DNA of 64,000 bases from Thermus sediminis (lineage in GTDB: Bacteria; Deinococcota; Deinococci; Deinococcales; Thermaceae): assembly GCF_003426945.1 (NCBI RefSeq), contig NZ_QURO01000004.1, positions 1,178,001 through 1,242,000 of the forward strand. The letters run 5' to 3'. Below, piece after piece: positions 51,194 through 61,430 of this stretch (position 1 is the stretch's first letter; the number at the start of each line of letters is the position of its first letter). The notes beneath the pieces were generated by a model. That model had not been told where the DNA came from and searched no databases. It saw only the letters and a program-made list of their open reading frames with translations. Position numbers and translations under genes: made by a program.

Positions 51194-54100
51194 ATGGGGT
51201 CCAAGCTCAAGTTCGCCCACCTGCACCAGCACACCCAGTTCTCCCTCCTGGACGGGGCGGCCAAGCTCCAGGACCTCCTCAAATGGGTGAAGGAGACCAC
51301 CCCCGAGGACCCCGCCCTGGCCATGACGGACCACGGCAACCTCTTCGGGGCCGTGGAGTTCTACAAAAAGGCCACCGCCATGGGGGTGAAGCCCATCATC
51401 GGCTACGAGGCCTACGTGGCGGCGGAAAGCCGCTTTGACCGCAAAAGGGGGAAGGGCCTGGACGGGGGGTACTTCCACCTCACCCTCCTCGCTAAGGACT
51501 TCCGGGGCTACCAGAACCTGGTCCGCCTGGCGAGCCGGGCCTACCTGGAAGGCTTTTACGAGAAGCCCCGCATCGACCGGGAGATCCTTAGGGAGCATTC
51601 CGAGGGCCTCATCGCCCTCTCCGGCTGCCTGGGGGCGGAGATCCCCCAGTTCATCCTCGAGGACCGCCTGGACCTGGCCGAGGCCCGGCTTGAGGAGTAC
51701 CTCGCCATCTTCGGCGACCGCTTCTTCCTGGAGATCCAAAACCACGGCCTCCCCGAGCAGCGGAAGGTGAACGAGGTCCTCAAGGAGTTCGCCCGCAAGT
51801 ACGGCCTGGGGATGGTGGCTACCAACGACGGCCACTACGTGCGCAAGGAGGACGCCCGCGCCCACGAGGTCCTCCTGGCCATCCAGTCCAAAAGCACCCT
51901 GGACGACAAGGACCGCTGGCGCTTCCCCTGCGACGAGTTCTACGTGAAGACCCCGGAGGAGATGCGGGCCATGCTCCCCGAGGCGGAATGGGGGGACGAG
52001 CCCTTTGACAACACCGTGGAGATCGCCCGGATGTGCCAGGTGGACCTGCCCATCGGGGACCGGATGGTCTACCGCATCCCCCGCTTCCCCCTCCCCGAGG
52101 GGCGCACCGAGGCCCAGTACCTCAGGGAGCTCACCTTCCTGGGCCTCCTCAGGCGCTACCCCGACCGCATCACCGAGGCCTTCTACCGGGAGGTCTTCCG
52201 TCTTTTGGGAAGGATCCCCCCCCACGGGGACGGGGGGGCCTTGGCGGAGGCCCTGGCCCAGGTGGAGGGGAAGGCCTGGGAGGAGCTTATGGGGCGGCTC
52301 CCCCCCTTGGAGGGGGTCCGGGAGTGGACGGCGGAGGCCATCCTCCACCGGGCCCTTTACGAGCTTTCCGTCATGGAGCGCATGGGGTTTCCTGGGTACT
52401 TCCTCATCGTCCAGGACTACATCAACTGGGCCAAGGCTCACGGGATCTCCGTGGGGCCTGGGAGGGGGAGCGCCGCCGGGAGCCTGGTGGCCTACGCCGT
52501 GGGCATCACCAACATTGACCCCCTGCGCTTCGGCCTCCTCTTTGAGCGCTTCTTGAACCCCGAGCGGGTCTCCATGCCCGACATCGACACCGACTTCTCC
52601 GACCGGGAGCGGGACCGGGTCATCGGGTACGTGCGGGAGCGGTACGGGGAGGATAGGGTGGCCCAGATCGGCACCTTCGGGAGCCTGGCCTCCAAGGCCG
52701 CCCTCAAGGACGTGGCCCGGGTCTTCGGCATCCCCCACAAGCGGGCGGAGGAGCTGGCCAAGCTGATCCCCGTCCAGTTCGGCAAGCCCAAGCCCCTGGA
52801 GGAGGCCATCCGGGTGGTGCCGGAGCTAAGGGCGGAGATGGAAAAGGACGAGAGGGTCCGCCAGGTCATAGAGGTGGCCATGCGCCTCGAGGGCCTGAAC
52901 CGCCACGCCTCCGTCCACGCCGCCGGGGTGGTCATCGCCGCCGAGCCCCTCACCGACCTCGTCCCCCTCATGCGGGACCAGGAGGGCCGCCCCGTGACCC
53001 AGTACGAGATGGGGGCGGTGGAGGCCCTGGGCCTCCTCAAGATGGACTTCCTGGGCCTCCGTACCCTCACCTTCCTGGACGAGGCCAAGCGGATCATCAA
53101 GGAGTCCCGCGGGATGGAGCTGGACTACGACCGCCTGCCCCTGGACGACCCCAAGACCTTTGAGCTCCTCTCCCGGGGGGAGACCAAAGGGGTCTTCCAG
53201 CTGGAGTCCGGGGGGATGACGGCCACGGTGCGGGGGCTAAAGCCCCGGCGCCTGGAGGACATCATCGCCCTGGTCTCCCTCTACCGCCCCGGGCCCATGG
53301 AGCACATCCCCACCTACATCCGCCGCCACCACGGCCAGGAGCCCGTGAGCTACAGCGAGTTCCCCCATGCGGAGAAGTACCTGAGGCCCATCCTGGAGGA
53401 GACCTACGGTATCCCCGTCTACCAGGAGCAGATCATGCAGATCGCCTCCCAGGTAGCGGGGTACTCCCTGGGGGAGGCGGACCTGCTCAGGAGGGCCATG
53501 GGAAAGAAGAAGGTAGAGGAGATGCAAAAACATCGGGAGCGCTTCGTCCGGGGGGCCAAGGAGCGGGGCGTGCCCGAGGAGGAGGCCAACCGCCTCTTTG
53601 ACATGCTGGAGGCCTTCGCCAACTACGGCTTCAACAAGTGCCTGCCCGCAAGGGCCAAGGTGGTGGACTGGCGCACCGGGAAGGTGGTAAGCCTAGGGGA
53701 GATCGTCCGGGGCGAGGCGCAGGGAATCTGGGTGGTCTCCTTGGACGAGGCCCGCCTCCGCCTGGTGCCGAGGCCCGTGGTGGCGGCCTTCCCAAGCGGG
53801 AGGGCCCAGGTCTACGCCCTGCGCACCGCCACGGGCAGGGTCTTGGAGGCCACCGCCAACCACCCCCTTTTCACCCCTCAGGGCTGGCGGCCCCTGGGCG
53901 CCCTGGTCCCGGGGGACTACGTGGCCCTTCCCCGCCACCTGCCCTACCGGCCCTCGGCCCGCCTGGCTCCTTTTGAGCTGGACCTCCTGGGCTTTGCCCT
54001 TTCCGAGGGTAACCTCCGCCACCCCTCGGGCTTTTACCTTTACACCGCTTCGGAAGAGGAGCTTAGGGCCATGCTGGAGGCCCTCGCCTCCTTCGCCAAC

Positions 54101-56143
54101 ACCCGCACCCGGGTGGTCTGGCGAAGAGGGGTGGCCCACCTCTACGTGGGGCGGCGGGACCGGAAGCGGGAGGCGGGAGCGGTGGCCTTCTTGCGGAAGC
54201 AGGGGCTTTTGGGGCTTTCCGCTCGGGAAAAGCGCCTGCCTGAGGTGGTCTACCGACTTCCCCCCGAGGAGGTGGCCCGCTTCCTGGGGCGGCTCTGGAC
54301 GGGGGACGGAGGGGTGGACCCCAGGGGCCGCCTCATCCACTACGCCACCGCCTCCCGGGCTTTGGCGGAGGGGGTGCAGCACCTCCTCCTTAGACTGGGC
54401 CTGCAGAGCCGGCTGGTGGAAAAGCGCTTCGCTCACAAGGAAGGGCGCACCGGGTACGCCGTCTATCTCCTGGGGGGCCTCGAGGCCGCCCGCCGCTTTG
54501 CCCAGGTCATCGGACCCCACCTCATCGGCAAGAGGCGGCAGGACCTGGAAGCCCTCCTGGCCTCCTGGGAGGCGGCGGGCCGGAGCACCAAGGACGTCCT
54601 GCCCCTGGCCTTGCTGGAAGAGGTGAAGGAGGAGGTGGCCCGGGTGGCCCAGGGCCAGGTGGCGGCCTTCCTGAGGGAGGCGGGGCTGGCCGAGGGGCTC
54701 CTACGCCCAGGCAAGGGGAGGCGTGGGCTTTCCAGGGCTACTCTAGAGCGGCTTGCCGCCCTTACGGGAAGCCTAGCCCTCCTGCGCCTCGCCGAGGCCG
54801 AGGTCTACTGGGACCGGGTGGAGGCCATAGAGCCCTTGGGCGAGGAGGAGGTCTTTGACCTCACCGTGGAAGGGACCCACACCTTCGTGGCCGAGGACGT
54901 CATCGTCCACAACTCCCACGCCGCCGCCTACAGCCTCCTCTCCTACCAGACCGCCTACGTGAAGGCCCACTACCCCGTGGAGTTCATGGCCGCCCTCCTC
55001 AGCGTAGAGCGCCACGACTCCGACAAGGTGGCGGAGTACATCCGGGATGCCCGGGCCTTGGGCATCCCCGTCGTGCCCCCGGACGTCAACCGCTCCGGCT
55101 TTGACTTCAAGGTGGTGGGGGAGGAGATCCTCTTCGGCCTCTCGGCGGTGAGGAACGTGGGGGAGGGGGCGGCCCGGGCCATCCTGGAGGAAAGGGAGCG
55201 GGGCGGGCCCTACAGGAGCCTTGGGGACTTCTTGAGCCGCCTTTCCGAGCAGGTGGTGAACAAACGGGCCCTGGAGTCCTTGGTGAAGGCGGGGGCCCTG
55301 GACGCCTTTGGGGACCGGGCCAGGCTCCTGGCCTCCTTGGAGCCCCTCCTCCGTTGGGCGGCGGAGGTTCGGGAGAGGGAAAGGAGCGGCCTGGTGGGCC
55401 TCTTCGCCGAGGTGGAGGAGCCTCCCCTCCTAGAGGCCCCGCCCCTGGACGAGATCACCCGGCTCCGCTACGAGAAGGAGGCCTTGGGCATCTACGTTTC
55501 CGGCCACCCTGTGCTCCGTTACCCCGGGCTAAGGGAGGTGGCGAGCTGCACCCTGGAGGAGCTCCCCGAGTTCGTGCGGGGGCTTTCCGGGAGGCCCAGG
55601 GTCCTCCTCGCCGGGATGGTGGAGGGGGTGGCGCGCAAGCCCACCCGCTCCGGGGGCATGATGGCCCGCTTCACCCTCTCCGACGAGACGGGGGCCCTGG
55701 AGGTGGTGGCCTTCGGCCGGGCCTACGAGGCGGTTTCCTCCAAGCTTAAGGAGGACATCCCCCTCCTGGTCCTGGCGGAGGTGGAGCGGGGGGCGAGCGA
55801 GGGAGGGGGTCTTCGGGTGGTGGCCCAGGCGGTCTGGACCCGGGAGGAGGTGGCCGAGGCTCCCCAGGCCCTGGAGCTAGAGGTGGACCACGCCCTCCTG
55901 GACGAGCAGGGGGTAGCCCACCTAAAAAGCCTCCTGGACGAGCACCCCGGGAGCCTGCCCCTTTACCTCAGGGTCCAGGGGCCCTTCGGCGAAGCCCTCT
56001 TCGCCCTCAGGGAGGCCCGGGTGGGGGAGGGGGTCCTTGACCTTTTGGAGGCCGAGGGCTTTCGCGCCTACCTGGTGCCCGACCGGGAGGTCTTCCTACA
56101 GGGGAACGGGGGTGGACCTAAGGAGGAGGTGGTCCCTTTCTAG
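51194..56143 (+). CDS. dnaE: DNA polymerase III alpha subunit (replicative polymerase) with intein
   Basis: A 1649-codon gene encoding a 1224-residue polymerase plus a 425-residue intein. The PHP domain begins FAHLHQHTQFSLLDGAAKL (metal-dependent proofreading activity known for Thermus). Catalytic Asp are D463 and D465 (MPDIDTDFSD) and D618 (LLKMDFLGL), the same numbers as in T. thermophilus. The thumb and fingers follow, with the FNK-SHAAAYSLLSYQTAYVKAHYP region cut by the intein. The C-terminal OB fold (GMVEGVARKPTRSGGMMARF) contains the ssDNA-binding site. The ATG at 51194 follows TAAACT (51180-51185) by 8 nt. Divergent from the small gene. Confidence 0.96.
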   Translation: MGSKLKFAHLHQHTQFSLLDGAAKLQDLLKWVKETTPEDPALAMTDHGNLFGAVEFYKKATAMGVKPIIGYEAYVAAESRFDRKRGKGLDGGYFHLTLLAKDFRGYQNLVRLASRAYLEGFYEKPRIDREILREHSEGLIALSGCLGAEIPQFILEDRLDLAEARLEEYLAIFGDRFFLEIQNHGLPEQRKVNEVLKEFARKYGLGMVATNDGHYVRKEDARAHEVLLAIQSKSTLDDKDRWRFPCDEFYVKTPEEMRAMLPEAEWGDEPFDNTVEIARMCQVDLPIGDRMVYRIPRFPLPEGRTEAQYLRELTFLGLLRRYPDRITEAFYREVFRLLGRIPPHGDGGALAEALAQVEGKAWEELMGRLPPLEGVREWTAEAILHRALYELSVMERMGFPGYFLIVQDYINWAKAHGISVGPGRGSAAGSLVAYAVGITNIDPLRFGLLFERFLNPERVSMPDIDTDFSDRERDRVIGYVRERYGEDRVAQIGTFGSLASKAALKDVARVFGIPHKRAEELAKLIPVQFGKPKPLEEAIRVVPELRAEMEKDERVRQVIEVAMRLEGLNRHASVHAAGVVIAAEPLTDLVPLMRDQEGRPVTQYEMGAVEALGLLKMDFLGLRTLTFLDEAKRIIKESRGMELDYDRLPLDDPKTFELLSRGETKGVFQLESGGMTATVRGLKPRRLEDIIALVSLYRPGPMEHIPTYIRRHHGQEPVSYSEFPHAEKYLRPILEETYGIPVYQEQIMQIASQVAGYSLGEADLLRRAMGKKKVEEMQKHRERFVRGAKERGVPEEEANRLFDMLEAFANYGFNKCLPARAKVVDWRTGKVVSLGEIVRGEAQGIWVVSLDEARLRLVPRPVVAAFPSGRAQVYALRTATGRVLEATANHPLFTPQGWRPLGALVPGDYVALPRHLPYRPSARLAPFELDLLGFALSEGNLRHPSGFYLYTASEEELRAMLEALASFANTRTRVVWRRGVAHLYVGRRDRKREAGAVAFLRKQGLLGLSAREKRLPEVVYRLPPEEVARFLGRLWTGDGGVDPRGRLIHYATASRALAEGVQHLLLRLGLQSRLVEKRFAHKEGRTGYAVYLLGGLEAARRFAQVIGPHLIGKRRQDLEALLASWEAAGRSTKDVLPLALLEEVKEEVARVAQGQVAAFLREAGLAEGLLRPGKGRRGLSRATLERLAALTGSLALLRLAEAEVYWDRVEAIEPLGEEEVFDLTVEGTHTFVAEDVIVHNSHAAAYSLLSYQTAYVKAHYPVEFMAALLSVERHDSDKVAEYIRDARALGIPVVPPDVNRSGFDFKVVGEEILFGLSAVRNVGEGAARAILEERERGGPYRSLGDFLSRLSEQVVNKRALESLVKAGALDAFGDRARLLASLEPLLRWAAEVRERERSGLVGLFAEVEEPPLLEAPPLDEITRLRYEKEALGIYVSGHPVLRYPGLREVASCTLEELPEFVRGLSGRPRVLLAGMVEGVARKPTRSGGMMARFTLSDETGALEVVAFGRAYEAVSSKLKEDIPLLVLAEVERGASEGGGLRVVAQAVWTREEVAEAPQALELEVDHALLDEQGVAHLKSLLDEHPGSLPLYLRVQGPFGEALFALREARVGEGVLDLLEAEGFRAYLVPDREVFLQGNGGGPKEEVVPF
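53639..54913 (+). mobile_element. DnaE intein (425 aa, Cys to Asn) with LAGLIDADG-type homing endonuclease
   Basis: The intein starts at Cys816 (CLPARAKV) and ends at Asn1240 (EDVIVHN); the next extein residue is Ser. Block B carries TANHPLF with its His, and the C-terminal blocks are VFDLTVEGTHTFVAEDVIVHN. Two LAGLIDADG-like helices (LLGFALSEGN and FLGRLWTGDGG) mark a DOD endonuclease. The acidic residue of the first one is Glu; the second has GDGG, so the nuclease may still be active. Insertion lies in a highly conserved polymerase site, typical of inteins. Confidence 0.93.
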
Positions 56144-56294
56144 GGGCCTTCCAGAGGACCCCTTGGTCCCGATGGCGGCCATTCCAGCCCCCGTATGGGC
56201 CCCAGTACCGCACCCCCTTCTGGGTGTTCCTTCCTGCGCTCCCATCCCTTGCGGGGGAGGCTTCCCTCTGCTCCACATGAGCCCTCAGAGGGTA

Positions 56295-56319
56295 CCCCTG
56301 GGCTTGGGAAGGGGTTTTT
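56295..56319 (+). terminator. Rho-independent terminator after dnaE
   Basis: CCCCT (56295-56299) pairs with AGGGG (56310-56314) and is followed by five T (56315-56319), 150 bp after the dnaE stop. The stem is short, so confidence is moderate. Confidence 0.45.
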
Positions 56320-56329
56320 GACCACCAGG

Positions 56330-56363
56330 AAAAAGCCTAGGGGCTGGGCCAAAGCCCAGCCCC
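56330..56363 (-). terminator. Rho-independent terminator of groEL
   Basis: On the reverse strand a perfect 10-bp stem (GGGGCTGGGC, 56363-56354, with its complement 56349-56340) and 4-nt loop is followed by TAGGC and a run of five T, 20 bp after the groEL stop. Confidence 0.85.
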
Positions 56364-56381
56364 CTTGGCGCCTAACCTAGG

Positions 56382-58025
<1,644 letters not shown>

Positions 58026-58331
58026 TTAGGAAAGGACCGCCAAGAGGTCCCGCTCGGAGAGGATCACGTACTCCTCGCCGTCGATCTCGATCTCCGTGCC
58101 GCCGTACTTGGCGAAGACCACGGTGTCCCCCTCCTTGACCTCGAGGGGCACCCGCTGCCCGTTCTCCAGGATGCGGCCCGTGCCCACGGCGATGACCTGG
58201 CCCTTCTGGGGCTTCTCCTTGGCCGTGTCGGGAAGCACGATGCCGCCCTTGGTCTTGGGCTCCTCCTCGATCCGTTTCACCACCACGCGGTCGCCTAGGG
58301 GCTTGATCACCGTCTTCACCTCCGCAGCCAT
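58026..58331 (-). CDS. groES: Co-chaperonin GroES (10 kDa)
   Basis: A 101-residue heptameric lid of the GroEL chamber. [19 protein letters not shown] and the mobile loop [16 protein letters not shown] are intact, followed by [22 protein letters not shown]. Start at 58331 with GGAGGGAG 6 nt upstream; an in-frame start at 58352 would lie within the CIRCE-like operator. First gene of the groESL operon. Confidence 0.97.
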   Translation of the reverse strand: MAAEVKTVIKPLGDRVVVKRIEEEPKTKGGIVLPDTAKEKPQKGQVIAVGTGRILENGQRVPLEVKEGDTVVFAKYGGTEIEIDGEEYVILSERDLLAVLS

Positions 58332-58344
58332 ACGCACTCCCTCC

Positions 58345-58373
58345 TTTGACACTCAAACGGCTAGAGTGTCAAA
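58345..58373. promoter_or_regulatory. CIRCE-like operator of groESL
   Basis: TTTGACACTC (58345-58354), nine bases, then the exact reverse complement GAGTGTCAAA (58364-58373). The 9-N9-9 layout and the ACTC/GAGT core match CIRCE (TTAGCACTC-N9-GAGTGCTAA), the HrcA repressor site, with two symmetrical substitutions per arm. It lies between the transcription start and the groES ribosome binding site. Confidence 0.8.
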
Positions 58374-58382
58374 CCAAGGGTC

Positions 58383-58411
58383 ATTATTCCGGCTTGGCCC
58401 CCTTTTGTCAA
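58383..58411 (-). promoter_or_regulatory. Promoter of groESL
   Basis: On the reverse strand, perfect TTGACA (58411-58406), a 17-bp spacer and AATAAT (58388-58383, 5 of 6). The start is near 58376, right before the CIRCE-like element. The -35 overlaps the stop codon of the upstream methyltransferase gene. Confidence 0.8.
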
Positions 58412-59199
58412 GGGGGTTGAGGGGGATCTTGTGAGGATCGCTGGCGTAGGGCCTCGTAGAGGAGGAGGGCGGCGCTCACGGAAACGTTGAGGCTGTCGGC
58501 CTGCCCCCGCATGGGGATCCGCACCCGGGCGTGGGCCCGCACGAGCCAGGCCTCAGGGAGACCCTGGTCCTCGGCCCCCAGGAGGAAGGCCACGCCCTTT
58601 TTGTAGTCCTCCTCCCAGTAGACCCTCTCCCCCCGGGGGGTGGCGGCCACCAGGGGGAGGCCCTGCGCCTCTAGGAAGCGGGCCGCTTCCTCCTCGGAGG
58701 TGGGGAAGACGGGGAGGCCGAAGACCACCCCCGTGGCGTTGCGGATGGCCTGGGGGCTATAGAGGTCCACCCCCTCGGCCACCAGGACCAGGTCCACCCC
58801 CGCCCCGTCGGCGGAGCGGAGGATGGCCCCCAGGTTTCCCGGTTTCTCCAGGCCCAGGAGGACCAGGACCAGGGGGTCTTTGGGGAGGCGGACCTGGGCG
58901 AGGTCCTTTTGGGGAATGGGGAAGACCCCGATGAGCTGGGCGGGGTTTTCCCGGCTGGAGACCCGCTCCAAAGCGGCCTGGGAAAGGAGGAGCACCTCCT
59001 TGCCCTCCGTGAGGAGGCGCTCCTCGAGGCCCGCCCTGGGCCCCAGGAGGAGGACAAGGGGCTCTAGGCCCGCCCTCAAGGCCCTTTCCACCTCCCGCCT
59101 CCCCTCCACCAGGAAGAGGCCCGTGCGCTCCCGCTCCTTCCGCTCCTTTAGGGCGGCCAAGGCCTTGACCTTAGGGTTCCTAGGGCTAGCGATCCCCAC
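58408..59199 (-). CDS. TrmH-family RNA 2'-O-methyltransferase
   Basis: A 263-residue SpoU/TrmH methyltransferase. The N-terminal substrate-binding part begins SPRNPKVKALAALKERKERE with FLVEGRREVERAL. The knotted SAM domain has LGLEKPGNLGAILRSADGAG (motif 1), LGAEDQGLPEAWL (motif 2) and IPMRGQADSLNVSVSAALLLYE (motif 3). The RNA target (23S rRNA or tRNA) is not determined. It overlaps the GNAT/synthetase gene by 14 bp, so it is the end of that operon. Confidence 0.9.
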   Translation of the reverse strand: MGIASPRNPKVKALAALKERKERERTGLFLVEGRREVERALRAGLEPLVLLLGPRAGLEERLLTEGKEVLLLSQAALERVSSRENPAQLIGVFPIPQKDLAQVRLPKDPLVLVLLGLEKPGNLGAILRSADGAGVDLVLVAEGVDLYSPQAIRNATGVVFGLPVFPTSEEEAARFLEAQGLPLVAATPRGERVYWEEDYKKGVAFLLGAEDQGLPEAWLVRAHARVRIPMRGQADSLNVSVSAALLLYEALRQRSSQDPPQPP

Positions 59200-61426
59200 G
59201 GCCCTCCGCCAGCTTGACCTGGAAGTCCGTCACCTTTGCGCCGGTGAGCTCTAGCTCCAGGCGCTCCACCTGGGGGAACTCCTCCAGGAGCCGGGAGGCC
59301 CTGAGGACGATCTCCCGGTAAGGGGCGGATTCCAGGTGGCCCTCCAAGGGCTTCAGGAACTCCCGGGCATCCCTCTCCGTAAGGGGGGTGAGGCGGAGGC
59401 CCAGGGCCTGCTCCCCCAACGGGGTGGGCAGGAGGAGGGTGAGGACGGGGCCGAAGAGGGGGTGAGGGGCAGCGGTGAGGCGGAGGCGCAGGCCTTCCCC
59501 CTCCCCCAGGGGCAGGCCGAAGGCCAGGAGGAGGGCCCGGCCTTCCTCGGGGCTCAGGGCCTTCTTCCCCTCCAGGAGTTTCCTCGCCTTTTCCACCTGC
59601 AGGTTGGGGAAGTCGGGGAAGAGGAGGGGCTCCTCCCGCCACCTGTGGTAGCCCCAGGCCCGGCTCAGGGCAAGGGCCGCGGACTCGGGGAAGCGGTAGA
59701 GGACCGCCCGGGCCATGAGCCTGACCCTTGGCTCCTCCTGCCCCATGAGGCAGGCCAGGAGGAGCTTCTGGCCTTGGGCCTCCTGGATCAGGGCCAAGAC
59801 CTCTTCCTCCCCAGCGAAGCCCATGGGGACGAAGAGGAGGAAGACGCTGCCCGCTTCGCTCCCCAAGGCCTCCTCCAGGGCCTTTTGGAAGGCCTCGGCC
59901 CGGGCCTCGGAGCCCAGGTCCACGTGCTCCACCTCCATGCCCCCCTCCTTGAGGGCCTCGAGGGCCAGGTTGGAGGGGCCGGAAGCGTTGGAGATGAGGC
60001 GCACTCGCCCGTTTTCCGGGAGGCGGCCCAAGGAGAGAAGGGCGGCCACGTCCAGCGCCTCCTCCAGGCTTCCCACCCGCACCACCCCCGCCTGGGCGAA
60101 GAGGGCCCGCACCAGGGGGTCACGGGAGGGGTGGACGGCCAGGATGGGTTTCTTCTTGCCCACCCTCCGGGCCAGGCGGGAGAAGCGCCTGGGATTGCCG
60201 AAGCTCTCCAGGTAGAGGAGGATGACCCCGGTGGCCTCGTCCTCCTCCCAAAGCTGCAGGAGGTCGTTGGAGGAGATGTCCGCCTTGGCCCCCAAGGAGA
60301 CGAAGGCGGAGACCCCGAGCCCCATGGCCTCGGCGTAGGCCAGAACCGCCCGGCCCAGGGTGCCCGACTGGCTGGAGATGGCCAGGGGTCCTGGCTTGGG
60401 CAGGGGAACCAGGCCCGCCGCCAGGCGGGAGGCGGCGTGGGCTAGGCCCAGGGAGCCCGAGCCCAAGAGGCGCATGCCAAGCCGCCTGGCCTTGTCCGCC
60501 AGGGCCCTGGCCTCTTGGGGGGTGAAGCCCGCGGTGAGGACGATAGCCCCCCGCACCCCCCGGCGGCCACAGGCCTCGAGGGCCTCCAGCACCCGCTCCT
60601 TGGGCACGGCGATCACCGCCAGGTCCACGGGGCCAGGGATGCGCTCCAGATTGGGGTAGGCCAGGAGGGGGCCCACCGTCCCCCCCTCCTGGCCGATGGC
60701 CTCGTTCACTGGGAAGACCGGGCCCTGGAAGCGGCCGAAGATGAGGTTCTCTAGGACGCGGTAGCCGATGCTCTCCGGGTCGCGGCTCGCCCCTACCACG
60801 GCCACCCCCTTGGGGAAGAAGAAGGGGTGGAGGCTAGCAATGGTGGAGACCTTCTCCCGCCACTCGAAGCGCCGGGCCGCCTCCTCCTCCATGAGGATCT
60901 CAAACTCCACCTCCACCTCCCCCCCCTCCCGGTGGGCCTTGACGCGGAAGCCGCTTTCCATAAAGACGTTCAGCATAGGCCGATTTTCCGCCAAGGTGAA
61001 GGCCTGGAAGCGGCGGATCCCCCTCTTGGCGGCGACGAGGGCAAGCCTTTCCAAAAGGAGGGTGCCAAGGCCCTTCCCCTGGTAGGCGTCCTCCACGAGG
61101 AAGGCCACCTCGGCGGTGTCCTGGCCCCTAACCCGCACGTACTCCCCCGTGGCCACCAGCCGGGACGGGTCCCCGGCCAGGACGATGAGGGTCACCTTCT
61201 CCTCGTCGGGCTTGGCGGAGAGGAGGAGCTCCGCTGCCCTCTCCGGGGAGATGGGGGAGAAGAAGCGCATGCGCAAGGAGGCCGGGGAAAGCCGCCTAAG
61301 GAACTCCACGAAGAGGGGGAGGTCCTTCCTCAAGGCCCGGCGGAGGAGGGCGGTGCGCCCGTCCTTGAGGAGGACGGGGCCCTCCTCGAGGCCGTGCTGG
61401 GGGGTGGGGGGCGGGACGTAGCCCAT
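59186..61426 (-). CDS. GNAT acetyltransferase fused to NDP-forming acyl-CoA synthetase-like domains
   Basis: A 746-residue fusion. Residues about 15-185 are a GNAT domain (VAFLVEDAYQGKGLGTLLLERL, acetyl-CoA loop QGKGLG). Residues about 200-330 are a CoA-binding Rossmann domain (PKGVAVVGASRDPESIGYRVLENL). About 335-490 is a succinyl-CoA-ligase-like domain (ISSQSGTLGRAVLAYAEAMGLG) and the rest contains the remaining ligase-like regions. The layout recalls protein lysine acetyltransferases of the Pat/PatZ type in reversed domain order. I chose ATG 61426, 4 bp after the DUF58 stop; TTG 61444 overlaps that gene. Confidence 0.75.
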   Translation of the reverse strand: MGYVPPPTPQHGLEEGPVLLKDGRTALLRRALRKDLPLFVEFLRRLSPASLRMRFFSPISPERAAELLLSAKPDEEKVTLIVLAGDPSRLVATGEYVRVRGQDTAEVAFLVEDAYQGKGLGTLLLERLALVAAKRGIRRFQAFTLAENRPMLNVFMESGFRVKAHREGGEVEVEFEILMEEEAARRFEWREKVSTIASLHPFFFPKGVAVVGASRDPESIGYRVLENLIFGRFQGPVFPVNEAIGQEGGTVGPLLAYPNLERIPGPVDLAVIAVPKERVLEALEACGRRGVRGAIVLTAGFTPQEARALADKARRLGMRLLGSGSLGLAHAASRLAAGLVPLPKPGPLAISSQSGTLGRAVLAYAEAMGLGVSAFVSLGAKADISSNDLLQLWEEDEATGVILLYLESFGNPRRFSRLARRVGKKKPILAVHPSRDPLVRALFAQAGVVRVGSLEEALDVAALLSLGRLPENGRVRLISNASGPSNLALEALKEGGMEVEHVDLGSEARAEAFQKALEEALGSEAGSVFLLFVPMGFAGEEEVLALIQEAQGQKLLLACLMGQEEPRVRLMARAVLYRFPESAALALSRAWGYHRWREEPLLFPDFPNLQVEKARKLLEGKKALSPEEGRALLLAFGLPLGEGEGLRLRLTAAPHPLFGPVLTLLLPTPLGEQALGLRLTPLTERDAREFLKPLEGHLESAPYREIVLRASRLLEEFPQVERLELELTGAKVTDFQVKLAEGRGDR

Positions 61427-61430
61427 GCCC

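Noticed and set aside
51179-52738. 519-codon reverse frame opposite the start of dnaE
   Set aside because: Shadow frame, Gly/Val/His-rich; dnaE on the forward strand has exact catalytic motifs.
54914-56143. A second intein in dnaE, as seen in some T. thermophilus strains
   Set aside because: Apart from the single 425-residue insertion the polymerase sequence is continuous and its total extein length (1224) is normal.
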